The notes under the pieces: generated by a model
What the model was told of the DNA's origin: nothing
The model's input: only the letters and a program-made list of their open reading frames with translations
The model's database searches: none
Position numbers and translations under genes: made by a program
Part shown: positions 45,631 through 57,716 of the stretch, one piece after another
Layout of the letters: each line of letters begins with the position of its first letter
Position numbering within the stretch: position 1 is the first letter of the stretch
Assembly (NCBI GenBank): GCA_025594325.1
Contig: JANHCV010000011.1
Location: 310,001-374,000 of the forward strand
Direction of reading: 5' to 3'
DNA length: 64,000 nt
Source: Blastocladiella emersonii ATCC 22665
Lineage: Eukaryota > Blastocladiomycota > Blastocladiomycetes > Blastocladiales > Blastocladiaceae

Positions 45631-46532
45631 ATGTCGAAGCAGGAGGGTGAGGCGATGTTGCGCCGCGAGAAGAGGTACTATACGAGGAAACGCGTGTGTG
45701 CGACGTGACTAACGGTTTCTGCAACTTCAGAAAGGCCGCCAAGGACGAGGAGCTCGAGGCCCGCCTTAGCGCCGGCATCAAGGCCAAGCGCGCTTGTCAT
45801 GCGACCGAGGTGACTAAGCAGCTTGCCTGCGTCGCCGCTGAAGCGGTGGAGAAGCCAGCGTCGGCTTTGGCTGATCCCGCCGACTGGGAGTCCGACTCGA
45901 AGGTGTGTATGGAGCTCGCTCGCCACGTCCATGCACCAGTTGATTCCGAGACCATCGACCATCTTGAGCTCGCCAGCAGTTCAGGAGGCCGGGTCCCTGT
46001 CCGTCTCGTTGCTGCCGACTTGGCCGAGCGCGATGGACCGTTTGTCCGGTTCTCTTCTCCATGCCGGGGCGCCAGTACTTGGTACCGACAGGTTCGGCAC
46101 ATTGTTGTTAAACCGCTCCGCTGCTGGCGCAAGGCACCGTCACTGCTGGCCTCGCAGCAAGTCACGATCCCCGCTTCGCCAACAAAGCCGGTGGTACTCA
46201 TCGTTCGCGAGGACGACACCATGTTCGCGTGCGACCCGGAGCATCTCACGCTCATGCCGACCACGGCGGCTGCATTCGAAAGCACGCTCTCGCGCTTCCG
46301 GGTTCTCGACCAAGACCTTGAGCCAGGCGACCGCATTGAGTACACGGCCGAGTCTGACTCGCCCGCATGGTGCTCAAGTTTATTGACTCCGAGTACGCGT
46401 CGTATGGCTATCGGTCGCACTGCATCTACCACGCTTCGGCCCGACGACCCAATGGTCTACGTGCGCGATCGCGCGACACACGAAGAGTCTGTGATCTGCC
46501 TCGAGGACATTACGAAGGTCCTCTCTGTTTAG
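45631..46532 (+). CDS. Unrecognised two-exon protein
   Basis: Exon 1 is 45631-45674 (MSKQEGEAMLRREKR). A textbook intron follows (45675-45730, GTACTA donor, GACTAAC branch site, TTCAG acceptor). Exon 2 is 45731-46532, giving 281 residues. The start of exon 2 is Lys/Glu/Ala-rich (KAAKDEELEARLSAGIKAKR) and probably helical. The middle has scattered Cys and beta-type sequence (PTKPVVLIVREDDTMFACD). I do not recognise the family. It follows the metalloprotease remnant on the same strand by about 270 bp, but a link is not shown. The last third could be out of frame, since another frame is also open there. Confidence 0.55.
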
Positions 46533-46755
46533 CCGTGTCGGATCTTCTCGAGTAATTATAATATATCCATCTTTCGCCTTGTTCGGTGCTGAAACAATTC
46601 TTGGCGTTTGGTCGCGAGCGAAGCGGAAGCTACGACGCGGTTCGTTTCAAGTTTGGCGCCACGCACATGATATCGCGACGCGTACTCACAGCCTGTCTCG
46701 CGGACACGCTCGCACTCGTTCAATGCGGATGGTGGGTATCAACAAATGTATGAAA

Positions 46756-47486
46756 TCAAAAACGAACAAAATCCATGACAGCGGGCTGCTCGTCGTCGTC
46801 AGCGAAGAACTCGTCATGGAGCTCATCGACGACAACGACCTTGCCGCCCGCAACGGGGACAGGAGCAGCACGCCGGGACAGTCGCGCCTTGACCGCCGCC
46901 CACGCCAGACGAGGCGAGAGCGACGACGAAGACCAAGGCGACGACTTGGCCGACTTGTCCGCCGCTGGGCTCGGATGAGGGACGACCAGCGTGTTGTCCG
47001 AGCCCAGGTCGCCGCAGGCCGCGAACGGGGCCGGGGCGGTGAGCTCGGCGAACGGGTCGGCCGGGGCGGGCACCGTTGACTGCTTCGACTTGTTCGTGTC
47101 GCGCTTGCCGGGGCGCGGCACGATGCGAGGCAGGCGGGCCGTGAACTTGCCGAACGCGTGCTTGACCGAGGCGACGGCCGAGGGCACGAGCGGCAACTTG
47201 AAGGCCTTCTCGGACTTGCAGCGGTAGTCCTCGCCAGCCAGGGGAAGCGTGGCGAACGAGGACGAGGACTGCTGCTGCTCGTGGGCCGGGAGGAGGAGGG
47301 CGGTCGAGGGGACCTTGGCGGGGGCGGAGAACATCATCATTTTTGGGATAGGCTCTGGAGGGCGGACGAGCACAAGCGTTAGTGATGACGGTCAGCGAGT
47401 GTTACGTAAAGAGATGCGTACATGGATGAAATAAGACCTAGGTTGAAGAGCAGGAGAAGGAGGGCCGAGGGGCGGGCGATCTTCAT
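46756..47486 (-). CDS. Small unrecognised protein, possibly secreted
   Basis: Exon 2 (47354-46756) is an open frame containing FAELTAPAPFAACGD, a basic middle and an acidic end (VVVDELHDEFFADDDEQ). Upstream on the same strand, a short exon (47486-47438) encodes MKIARPSALLLLLFNL, which looks like a signal peptide. The intron 47355-47437 would use a GTCTTA donor, with a good CACTAAC branch site and CCTCCAG acceptor. The joined product has 215 residues. The signal peptide depends on this splice; without it the frame would start at MMMFSAPAK. Function unknown. Confidence 0.5.
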
Positions 47487-47879
47487 AGGAGGCAAGCGCG
47501 TGCATTTAACGAAAGGTCAGTTCAAGGCGAGCGAGTCGCTCGCTGCATACAACGTTCATTTCGACCCCCGTGGCAGTGGCGATCACCCACAAGGCAGAGT
47601 GCGAGACATCACGGGGCTGCGAGACTATTAGTTCAAGTCAAGCAAGCCGCTCGGACGGTGATTCGTTCAAAAGCCCATCGTTGAGGTTGAGAGCACCCTC
47701 GTGCCTCAACGCGTCGACGCGCCGCTCATGAACGGCAATCCGCTGTTCCCGCCGAGTCCACGTCGTTTTCACAACAGAGAGAATCAAAGAGGTACATTCG
47801 CAAAACAGTCATTATATGTACAGCTTGGATCAGGGCGCGACAACGATGACAAGGTAGCGCGCTCTCTCGACCCCCAAAA
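47487..47879. other. Spacer, no gene seen
   Basis: About 390 bp between two minus-strand genes. It should hold the promoter of the small gene that starts at 47486 and the 3' flank of the stomatin-like gene. Confidence 0.4.
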
Positions 47880-48287
47880 CTACAACAGGTCGGCACCGAC
47901 GGCCGCATTCGTCTGCACGTTGCGCATCATGGCGGCGCTCGACTCGGGGTTGGACGGCATGAAGATGGCCGTGGCGCCCAACAATTTGGACATGGTCTGC
48001 ATCGCCTCGAAGCTCTGCAGGGTGGTCCCAGAGGACATGAGGTCGGCGACGTTGCCCATCAGGCACGCGGCCTGCACCTCGGCCTCGGCCGCGGTAACCT
48101 TGAACTCGCCAACCCGCCTCTGCTTGGCGGCGGCCGACATCGACTCGAGGAGCTCCGGCGCCATCTGCATGTCCGTGATCAGGATCGACGAGATCTCGGC
48201 GCCCCACTTCTTGGCGGGACCCTTGATGAGCGACTCGATGTTGAGTGCGATGGCCACTACAGTGCGGTCCAATGTGAGCGTCATCAC
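47880..48287 (-). CDS. N-terminally short stomatin/SPFH (band 7) protein
   Basis: 135 residues matching only the C-terminal half of a stomatin-type SPFH domain. KKWGAEISSILITDMQMAPELLESM corresponds to the end of the beta domain. AAKQRRVGEFKVTAAEAEVQAACL is the helical oligomerisation segment. LQSFEAMQTMSKLLGATAIFMPSN is the distal conserved block. The membrane hairpin and first half of the domain, present in stomatins of about 280 residues or more, are missing. There is no room upstream for them: a minus-strand TATATAAA lies about 60 bp before the ATG and the ABC transporter ends at 48465. It may be a truncated duplicate with its own promoter or a minimal interacting protein. Confidence 0.72.
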   Translation of the reverse strand: MMTLTLDRTVVAIALNIESLIKGPAKKWGAEISSILITDMQMAPELLESMSAAAKQRRVGEFKVTAAEAEVQAACLMGNVADLMSSGTTLQSFEAMQTMSKLLGATAIFMPSNPESSAAMMRNVQTNAAVGADLL

Positions 48288-48347
48288 CGGTCCTGCACCC
48301 TCAAGTCAACCCCGAGATCCCATGGTGGTCGAAGTATCGGACACAGG

Positions 48348-48355
48348 TTTATATA
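48348..48355 (-). promoter_or_regulatory. TATA box of the short stomatin-like gene
   Basis: The minus strand reads ACTATATAAACC. An ATG follows about 25 bp later (ACCACCATGG) but its frame stops after a few codons, so it may act as a short upstream ORF. The stomatin frame starts about 60 bp from the TATA box. Confidence 0.65.
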
Positions 48356-48464
48356 GTTTTGTACGCTACGATGGGGTCCAAACCGAGAAACAGAGAGAAG
48401 GAGAACAGACAAACAGGCAAGGGAACAAACAGCTTAGAGAACTTGAGAGCGACGATGGCGACGC

Positions 48465-51400
48465 TCAGACGCCGAGCAGGTTGGCCTCAGCGGGCGCGGG
48501 CTGGCCGCTGGTGGGCGACGCGGGCGACGCGGGGAGCGCCGTGTTGGCGGCCGTGGCGGCGGCGGCCTGGCGGGCAGCGACGCGCTCGTCGTGGCGCTTC
48601 TGGGCAATCGAGCGCAGCTTGGCGGCGGTGGCCTCGCCCGTGTTGGCGACGAGGTTCGCAAAGTGGCCGTTCGGAATGTCGAGCAGCTTGAGCGGCTCGT
48701 CAAACTCCATGAGCCGGCCGCCCTCCATGACCAGGACCTTGTCGCTGTCAATGATGGTGTTGAGGCGGTGCGCGACCGTGAGCACCGTCAGGTCCGAGAA
48801 GTTCTTGCGGATCGACTCCTGGATCAGGCTGTCGGTCGTCAGGTCGATGCTCGCCGACGCCTCGTCGAGGACCTGCGGGAAACGAGGCACGCGAAAATGT
48901 CAGTCACTGCGAACCGAGCCAGTCACCCGTGAGAGTGGACGTACCAGGATCTTGGTCTTGGACAGGATCGCGCGGGCAATGCAGAACAGCTGGCGGAGGC
49001 CGAGCGAGAAATTGGACCCGCCCTCGGCCACCTCGGACTCGAGCTTGCCGGGCATGTTGCGGATGCGGTGGCCGAGCTGCACCGCGTCGAGCGCCTGCCA
49101 CACCTCCTCGTCCGACGACTTGTTGAACGGGTCGAGGTTGGACCGGATCGTGCCGACAAACAGCACGGGCTCCTGCGGGATGATGGCCACGGCCTCGCGC
49201 AGGTCCTTGAGCCCGATCTTGGACACGTCGACGCCGTCAATCGTGATGCGCCCGTTGCACGCCTCGACGATGCGGAGCAGCGAGACGATGAGCGTGGACT
49301 ACCATGGGTTGCGAGAGCGACGAGTGAGTGAGCTTGTCCTTGTACACCAGGACCAAACGAAAAAAAAAAGCGCACCTTGCCCGAACCCGTACGGCCGACG
49401 ATACCGACCGACTCGCGCGGGTTGATGGTAATGTCAATGTTCTTGAGCACGGCGACGCCAAACTCGTGGTACTTGAGCACCACGTCCTCGAACTTGATGA
49501 GCCCCTGCTCGGGCCACGACGCGCGCGGCTTGTTCTCGGGCACCTCGAACGGCGCCTCCGTCTTGACGTTGGCGTAGTAGGTCAGCACGCCGACCGACGG
49601 CATCTGCGCCTGCACCTCGCCGATCATGCGGATCGACCACTGCAGGAACACGAGGATCTGCAGCGCGTTGGACATGGCGAGCCCGCCCGTTGACGCGCGC
49701 TCCTTGGCCGAGTTGCCGAGCTCGGCGCGGAACACGACCATGAACAGCGCCGTGCAGTAGATGGCCACCGACGTGATGATGTCCAGGTACAGCGCCGTCC
49801 ACGACTTGACGAGCGACAGCCCGAGGAACAGCTGGTGGTTGGCGTCGAGCTTGTCCATGTTGAGCCCGTCGAAGCGCGCCTGCGCGCGGTACGCGCGGAT
49901 CGAGAAGAGGCCCTCGAGCGTGGCGGCCAGGTGCGAGAAGATGGGCGGCTTGGTCGCGGCCTCGGCCGCCTTGAGCGCGTTCTCCGACGGCGTGACCCAG
50001 ATGACGACGAGGATGGCGCAGAACAGGAGGCCGATGATGGGCGCCCAGTTCCACGGGACCACGACAGCGACGAGCACAAAGGCGCCGAGCGTCAGCGGCA
50101 CGTACTGCAGGCCCTGCATGGCCGAGTCGGGCATGGTCTCGTCGACGTGGAACTGGTGCTTGGCGAACGCCGACAGGATGCGGCCGAGCGGCGTCGCGTC
50201 GTAGTGCGACATGGGCGCCACGAGCGCGCGGTTGAAGATGTTCTCGTGCAGGATGTAGGCCTTGGACGACGCCGCCTTGGCGAAGAGGAGACCGCGGGCG
50301 AGCACACCCGACGCGAACAGGGCAATGAAGCCGCCGTACACGCCGACGTACACGGCATCACCAGATTCGCCGAGTTTTAGCGTGTCAGGAATCCACAGCT
50401 TGAGCCAGTAGTCGGAGCCGATGCGGACGCCGTGGACCATGAAGAAGAAGACCATGGTGAACACGGTCAGCGGGGTGCCGACGCCGGCGCGCGCGTAGTT
50501 GAGGTAGTCGGTCCACCCAAGCGACTCGGCCGACTTGTCCTCGGTCGTCAGCTGGCCGGCCTTGCGGGTGCCCTCGGGGACCTCCTCCTCCTCGTAGTCC
50601 GAGTCCGAGTCCGAGCCGCCGGCAGCGAGGTCGGCGCGCGCCTGGGCGACGGCCGCCGACACGTCCTTGATCGAGTGGATCGTGAGCTCGTTGCGCTGGA
50701 TCACGTCCGCGACCGACTGGTGGCCGTGACCGTGGCCGGCCGACGCGCCCTTGAGCACCGAGAGCTGGTTGCGCTCGATCATGGACGAGATGGTCTGCTC
50801 GTTGATCTGCAGGTTCTTCATCGACTTGACCGTGAGCTGGTTGAGCTCAATGTCGCCGCCCGTCGCCTCGTTGCGCACCGTGACGTGGTTGTCGGTCGTC
50901 GGCTCGAGCGGCATGGCCTCGACGTCGTCGTCGCCCTCCTCGCCCGCAGCGACGTGGCTGTTGATGAGGTGCTCGAAATCGGGGTACTTGGCGATCAGCT
51001 CGTCGTAGGTGCCGTACTTGGCGACGCGGCCGTCCTTGAGCTGCAGGATCTTGTCGACCTGCGGCAGGTACTGGAGCTGGTGCGTGACGAAGATGACCGT
51101 CTTGCTGCGCAGGTGGCTCTTGATGCACTCCTCGAAGATGTGGCGACCGACGGCCTAGAGAAGGTGGGTGAGCGTCAGGTTAGTCCAGAGTCACCGGGAA
51201 CATCGAGAATAACGATACGAACCTGATCCACGGCTGAGAGGGGATCGTCGAGCAAAACCACGTCCTGGATAATGGGGGAGGTGGGGGGGAGTCGGTTAGT
51301 GAAGTTTCGGGTGGTCAGGGTCGAGTTTGGACGTACCTTGTCGGCATACACGGCGCGCGCGAGCGAGCTGCGCTGGCGCTGGCCACCACTACGTTCGGAG

Positions 51401-53120
51401 CAAGCGTCAGTATCGGTCGGGTCTTGGTGGGGGTCGAGGGAGCAGAGGGTCGAGGCGAGTTCGAGATCGAGGTCAGAGTCCGAGTCGAAAGCGCGTACCT
51501 GAGGTTGGCGCCGCGCTCGGCGATCTCCGTCTCCTCGGCGGCGGCGAGCAGCGTCAGGTCGCGTTGCAGGGCGCAGACGCGGATCGTCTCGTCGAACTTG
51601 GCCTGGTCAAACTCGGACCCGAACAGAATGTTCTCCTTGAGCGTGAAGTTGAGCAGCCACGCCTCCTGCGGCACGTACGCCGTGGACCCGTAGATCTTGA
51701 TCGTGTCGCCCTTGAGCTGCTTCATCTGGCCGAGCAGCGCCGCGACGAGCGACGACTTGCCGCTGCCCACGTCGCCGATCACGGCGAGCACCTCGCCGCG
51801 CTTGACCTTGAGGTTGATGTCGTGCAGCGTCGGGTGGTCGTCGCCCTCCCAGGCAAACGACGCGTCCTTGAGCTCGATCATGGTGTCGTCGCCCTTGGTG
51901 GGGGTCAGGCGCGGGATCTCCTTGACCTCGGTCTGCTGCATGAAGGTGGTGAGGCGGTCGAGCGAGACCGAGGCACCGGCAAACGACTTGACGGCCTGCG
52001 GCAGCATGAGCAGCGGGTACCGGAGCGTGTTGAAGACGGACAGGACCGTGAACGAGAGCGACGACGTGAGGCGGGCGCGACCCTCGGTGTAGCGGAAGGT
52101 GGCGAGCGCGACAATGGCGACGACGACGGGCGCCGCGAACACGACGGCAAAGTTGACGGCCTTGATCTTGAGCGCCGACGTGATGAGCTGCATCTCGCGG
52201 GCGCGCACCTTGCCGACCTTTTTCGTGAACTCGCCCTCCCACGTGTAGAACTTGACGAGCTTGATGGCGGTGAGCAGCTCCGACATGATGTGGACGCGCT
52301 TGGCCGTGATCTCGGTGTTCTCGCGCTGCAGCTCGGCCGTCTTGCGGCCGAGGTAGACCTGGATGGGCATGAGCAGGACGATGATGGCGAGCGACGTGAA
52401 GGCCGAGAGGCCAATCTCGATGAAGGCGAGGATCAGGATGAGGATCGTCTCGAGGGCCGACGTCCAGAGGAAGTGCACGTTGAGGACCGCGTCCTGGACG
52501 CGCGTCACGTCCGTCGACACAATGTTGATGACCTCGCCGGCGCCGCCGCGGATGCGGGCGAGGGCGAGCGACTTGCGGTAGACGAGGACCGTCAGGGCGG
52601 CCTTGACGCGGACGCCCTCCTTGGCGCACTCGCCGTAGAGCTGGTGGATGGCGATGGACGAGAAGAGCGACGAGAGGAGCAGGGCCATGGCGAACATGTG
52701 TCCGCGGAAGTCGTCCTCGTTCTTCTCGAGGAAGACGATGAAGACCTTGAGGAAGTACCAGGCGCCCAGCCAGGTGAAGACGCCCCAGACGATCTTCCAC
52801 AGGCCGATGAGCATGTAGTGGGTCTGGTAGGCGGCGCGCAGGGCGTTGAAGACCTGCGGGTTCTCGGGGTTGCGCTTGACCTCGGCCTGCCACGCGTCGT
52901 CGAGGGCGCGGCCGTTAGACCGGGCCGTGAGGTTCTCGGGCAGGCGCAGCTTGACGCGGCGCACGCCGGCGCGCGTCAGCGAGATGAGCCGGAACGCCCA
53001 CAGGTACAGCCAGTTGTTGAGGAAGAAGCTCGAGCCGATGTTGACGGCGACGCGCTTCTGGCGCCGGTTGAGCTGCTGGTGCTTGCCAGCAGCCCCGTCG
53101 GCGGAGGCGGAGGGCGCCAT
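48465..53120 (-). CDS. ABCC/MRP-type ABC transporter
   Basis: Six exons (53120-51499, 51388-51337, 51264-51223, 51154-49376, 49298-48945, 48872-48465), 1,418 residues. The order is membrane domain 1, NBD1, linker, membrane domain 2, NBD2; there is no extra N-terminal TMD0, as in the short MRPs (ABCC4, Yor1 type). NBD1 has Walker A GDVGSGKSS, signature SGGQRQR and Walker B VVLLDDP, with Asp in place of the catalytic Glu as usual in MRPs. NBD2 has Walker A GRTGSGKST, an altered signature FSLGLRQ, and Walker B VLDEA with Glu. Introns cut the NBD1 signature and the NBD2 Walker A. The linker carries GHGHGHQS and acidic stretches. The family exports organic anions and conjugates at the plasma or vacuolar membrane; the substrate cannot be told from sequence. 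Confidence 0.95.
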
Positions 53121-55235
53121 GGTGGTGTCGTCGAGCTGCTGCGGTTGGTGTAGTCGAGCTGGATCGGATGGATACTACGAGGGAGGAGCGAGTGGGAGAG
53201 CGAGAGCGAGGAAGGAGAAGGGAAGGGAAGGCGGATTCGGGAACACGCGTGTGAGAACAGAGTTGGCGAAAGCGGTGCGACGGCGGCGCGACGGCGGCGG
53301 CCAGGCAGAGACAGAAAGTCAACCGACAGTCAACAGGCGAGGGCACAGAGTCGGAGGGCGGCGAGCGGCAGGGAGCGAGAGAGGAAGGCGGAGGAGAAGT
53401 GTATGCGGAGGCCGGGCGGGGCGCGCGGCACGCGTGGCTCAGCCAGCGTCCAGTATCAGCGTCCAGTATCACAATCAAGGGCCAGATCCAGCCTGCCGAA
53501 AGCACTCCTCGCGCACGCGCGCGCGCGCTGGTTCGTGCGTGTGCGACACACGGCGCGGGTGCGACACACGGCGGGACCGGCCGCGCGCGCCAAAAGGGAA
53601 GTGTGATGGTGTGACGACGTACTGCACGAGGCGGGAGACACGCGCGGGAGGGCAGTCGTCGAGGCGGGAGCGCGATAGCCGAGGCGTGATTACGAGAGTG
53701 CACGAGCGGTGGTGGGAGAGGGTCCAGCGAGCGGGGAGGGGAGAGGGAGCGAGGGCAGGCGGGAGAGGTCAGTCCTGGTCGACAGCGGTGACACACTCCT
53801 CCGCGAGACGGCGGGCGAGACAGAGACGCGTGAGGGCCCCCCTCGGGCGCGGTCACGACGGCAGTCACGCCGGCCGTTGGCAGGGTGCGTCCCGCGGCCG
53901 GCGACGCAGCGAACGCGCAGCAGGGTGGCGAAGCACGGCAAGCCGAGACAAGCCAAGCCTCGCAATATGAGCACGGGACCGCGTCGCCGCGCGTGTCTCC
54001 CGCCCTCGCGCGCCGTGTGTTCGCGTCGTCTGCGTGCTCGCTCCTTGCCGCGACCGAGGTAGCCATGTATCGCTCGTACCAGATGCCGAGAGTCGCTGCA
54101 GCCGCCGTAGTCGCGTCGGGACGGGTCACGGAGGCGGGTTGTTGATCACGTCGCGGTAGCGGGGAGGTGGGTCTGGGCGGGCCGGTTGGTCGGCGGCGTC
54201 GCTGCTTGTCCGAGAGTAGGGCAAGAGGAGGCAGGGTACGTCCGGCGGGGGCGCGGGCTTCTTAAGAGAGAGAGAGCGCGGGGCGGCCGGCGCGGGACAC
54301 GGACACGGGTGCACTCCACTACTCGAAATACGCACCCGCGCGCCCTTGACCGCTGTGGCCGTGGCCACGGACGCCGCCGCCGCCGCTGGCTGGATGGCAC
54401 GCCAGCCTCGCGGCGGCCGCGTGTGATCGCGTGAGAATGTCGGTAGGGACCCTTCGGCCGACGAGGCTCGGTGGAGTGGCGCGTTCCGGCCAATCAAATC
54501 GCTGCACCCGGTTTTCGAGCTTGCATCGCGCGATCTTCGAGAACGACGCCACGGCGCACGCCGCGCTGCCCTCGTGTCGCTTGCTCGCGGTCTGGCCGCC
54601 GCGGTCGGTGGCCACGACGCGCTCGGAGGCCGTGGCCAGCAGCGCTCGACCATGGTCGTTGGCCGTCGTGGCCGTGGCCGTGAGGGACCTTGCTGGGCCT
54701 TGTCTCCCGGGGCCTTGAATGAGGAGGCATGGGAAACGCATGGGAGCGAACCCCGCCCACTCGAGCCCTGAAAACGTGTGGACCACCTCGAACTTCTCAG
54801 GCCCTTCTCGCCGCCATCACGGGGCGCTCCTCGACCCTGCCCACTCGCCCGTTGGTTGGTCCCATGAGCGCCCGTCGGCGCGGACTCCCACGCGTGCGCG
54901 TGCGGGCAGCAAACGAACGGTGGCGCGGTGCTTGAACTTCGCTTCGGCCCCGAGATGAGCATCGCGCGCCACCCGAGCGCCGCGATGCAAGGGACCAGCC
55001 GCGCGGCGTCGCCACCCGCCTCTCCTTGGCCGCCGCCACCCGTCGTCGTTCGCGACAACCTGCCTGATCTGGTCGCTGCTCGAGCGCCACCCTGACCGGC
55101 TGGAGCAGCGTGAGCGAACCCGCCAACGCGGGCAACGAGAGCGAGCGCACCAACACGGGCGACGAGCAAGTGAGTGTGGGAGAGGGAATGAACATCTATC
55201 AAATCGGTACACTGCACGCGGCCTTGGCCTCTTCC
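53121..55235. other. Two-kb intergenic region upstream of the ABC transporter
   Basis: It contains the ABC transporter promoter side and the 3' flank of fimbrin. Long open frames occur on both strands because of high GC, but none has a domain or fits intron signals. Purine-rich GAGAG stretches lie near 54260-54285. Confidence 0.45.
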
Positions 55236-57361
55236 TTAGTTGTCGAGCGCCATGAGCGAGCCGATGAACGTGAGGAGCTACACACGTCCAAGAAGTCAGT
55301 CAGTCACCCGCCATCACCCATCGCCACCACCACGACAAACGTACCAGCCGCTGACGGCCCTCCATGATATCCTCGGGCAGGACAAAGATGGTGGCGCCGA
55401 GCTTGCGGGCCATGGAGATAGCGTACTTGGCGTTGAGGCGCGCGTCGTCGTCCGAGTGGCCGTCCGTGACGAGCGCGTAGTCGACGGTGCCGGGGCGCAG
55501 GCCGTTGATCACGTCGATGAAGAAGACGCCCGACCGGACCGCGGGGTCCTTGAACCCGCCGATGCTGCCGCCGCGGGCGCCGACGCCCTTGGCGACGGTC
55601 GCGTTAGCCCACTTGATGAGGTCGTCCTCGGAGAGGTCGCGGCCGGCCGACTTGGAGGCCGCGCGCAGCGTCGCGAGCATATGGGCGCGCATCAGCTGCC
55701 ACACGAGGCCGAGCGTGAGCCGCGACCCGTCGACGAGGTCGAGCCCCTGGATCCCGACCAGCGTGAACCGGAACGCGGGGGACTTGCCGAGCACGATGAC
55801 CGCGTTGCAGTTCTCGACGCGCTTGAACTTGGACGTGACGGGCGCCTTGTTGATCTTGCGCCAGTCGACGATCCCCGGGCTCACCGTGTCCATGACCTGC
55901 AGGAGCACGAGGCCGTCGCGCAGGTCCTGGAAGATGTTGTTGACGAACGGGTCGACGCCGAGCGAGTTCATCCACAGGGCAAAGGCGCGCGACTCGCGGT
56001 CGCCCTCGGAGCTGAACAGGGCGTCGTCGAGCGAGGCGAGCTCCGACTCGGAAAGCTTCTCGAGCCCCGGGTACATGTTGAACAGGTTGGCGACGAAGGC
56101 GAGGTTGAGCTTCGGGTTGGCCTCGACAATGGCCTTGGGCGTGACGAAGGCGGCAGCGCCGATACGTGCCGCGTTGCCGATCACGGCCTCGGCGCGCTCG
56201 TGCAGGTCGCCAATGTGCAGCGGCGCCTTGGAGCAGGTGCCCGGGTGCAGCGCGTGGAGCAGGTACGTGTAGACGACCGAGTCGCGGATGTCGGTGGAGA
56301 AGTTGGTCAGCTCGACGGGGCACTGCACCTTCTTGAGGTGGTAGTTGGCCCACCGCAGCAGGATCTGGTCGGCGGGCAGGGCCAGGAACGACTCGAGCGA
56401 CTCGCCGTCCTCGAGCAGGCGGTACAGCTCCGGGTGCAGCTTGATGTCGATGCGCGACAGCAGGCCGATCTTGATGATCTGCCAGATGAGCCCGAGGATC
56501 AGGTACTCGACGCCGTCAATCAGGTCCTGCGCGCCCACGTTGACGACCGAGCACCCAATGGCCTTGGCCGAGTTGATGACCACGTTCCCGTTCTCGGTCA
56601 TCTTGAACGGGTTGAGCCGCTTGCCGACGTTGAGGGCGCGCTCGTCGATGGTGTCGGGGACGGCGTGGTTGATGAGCTTGGCGAGCACGAGCCCGTCGCG
56701 GCACTCGTCGAAGACGGCCATGCCGTGCGGGTCGATGGGCACGCGGTCGCCAACGTGCGGGTCGCGCGCGAGCGCCGCGTTGATGTGGTTGACGAACTGT
56801 GCCTGCTCGTCCTCGTTGATGGTGTGGGTCGTGTTCTGCGTGGTCCCCTTGATGATGATCTTCTTCTGCGGGGTGCCGCCGGGCGTCGCCGCCGCCGCCG
56901 TGGCCGCGAGCTTGGCCTCCTTGAGCTTGGCGATCGCACCCAGGTACTCGTCGAACGGCACCTTGCCCTCGTCGTTCTTGCGCAGCGACTGCAGCGCGCC
57001 CTGGATCTTGTCCATGGGGAACTGCTTGAGCCCGCGCGCCACCGTCATCACCTCCGACTGGTCGATGGCGCCCTCGCCCTCGAGATCAAACGCGCTACGT
57101 TGTACGGGGTGGTGCTGGGTCAGTCTCACGGTTCCGCGAGCGCGGTCGGCCGGGCCTCGCTCCGCGTCATGACGACGTCGGCAGCAAGGACACAGCCTCC
57201 CCGTAGCGTGCACGAGCTGCAAGCGTGACGCTGCAACGAGCACACGCTGCACGAGCGCAAGCGCGCCGGGATACGGACTTGAACTGCTGGATGAGGTGGT
57301 CGAGCTCGGTGTTCAGCTGCGGGTACTTGGCGCCCAGCTCGCGGTAGTTGACGGATGCCAT
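55236..57361 (-). CDS. SAC6: Fimbrin / plastin (actin-bundling protein)
   Basis: Three exons: 57361-57275, 57114-55345 and 55277-55236, 632 residues, close to yeast Sac6 in length. The N-terminus has an EF-hand-like loop (DLEGEGAIDQSE) and a weaker second one. Four calponin-homology domains follow, visible from AQFVNHINAALARD with DGLVLAKLINHAVPDTID, NVGAQDLIDGVEYLILGLIW, SVVYTYLLHALHP, DLRDGLVLLQVMDTVSPG, and GLVWQLMRAHML. The last 14 codons sit in a separate exon (LLTFIGSLMALDN) after a 67-nt intron with a GTACGT donor; the family's C-terminus confirms it. The first intron (GTATCC donor) has two possible acceptors, 57115 and 57095; only the first keeps the frame. Fimbrin cross-links actin in patches and cables. 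The first exon is placed by the start context and frame. Confidence 0.94.
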
Positions 57362-57716
57362 GGTGGTGATACGCTGCTTGTTGTTGTTTGTTGGGAGAGA
57401 GAGCGGAGAGAGGGAGGGAGCGACGATCGGAGGTCGGAGGAGGGCAGCGGGCCCACGCACGCACACACGCGTCGCACTTGCCGCCAAGATGCACGCGCCA
57501 ACAAGCCACCGAAACTCGGCGACGTTCGCGGCCGGCAACGCCAAGCCCACGAGCCCGGCCAAGACCGGTCATGGATGATGGTGAGAATGTATCAAACGGC
57601 TCTATTACAATGTACTGCGGCGGCGAGGGATCACCCTGAGGGGGACGCGAGTGAGGTATCCAAAAATCGAGCGCGCGGGCCTCCAGGGCGACGACATCAG
57701 TCCTCGCGCGCGCGGG
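57362..57716. other. Fimbrin upstream region and SLC35F-like 3' flank
   Basis: 355 bp between the fimbrin start and the stop of the neighbouring transporter gene. C/T-rich on the fimbrin strand; no TATA element or gene seen. Confidence 0.4.

Noticed and set aside
51327-53153. 608-codon plus-strand frame
   Set aside because: Shadow of the ABC transporter's first exon.
54126-55217. 363-codon minus-strand frame
   Set aside because: No domain, irregular composition, and no intron or promoter signals. Treated as chance in GC-rich intergenic DNA.
55240-57228. 662-codon plus-strand frame
   Set aside because: Shadow of fimbrin, whose calponin-homology domains on the minus strand are unmistakable.
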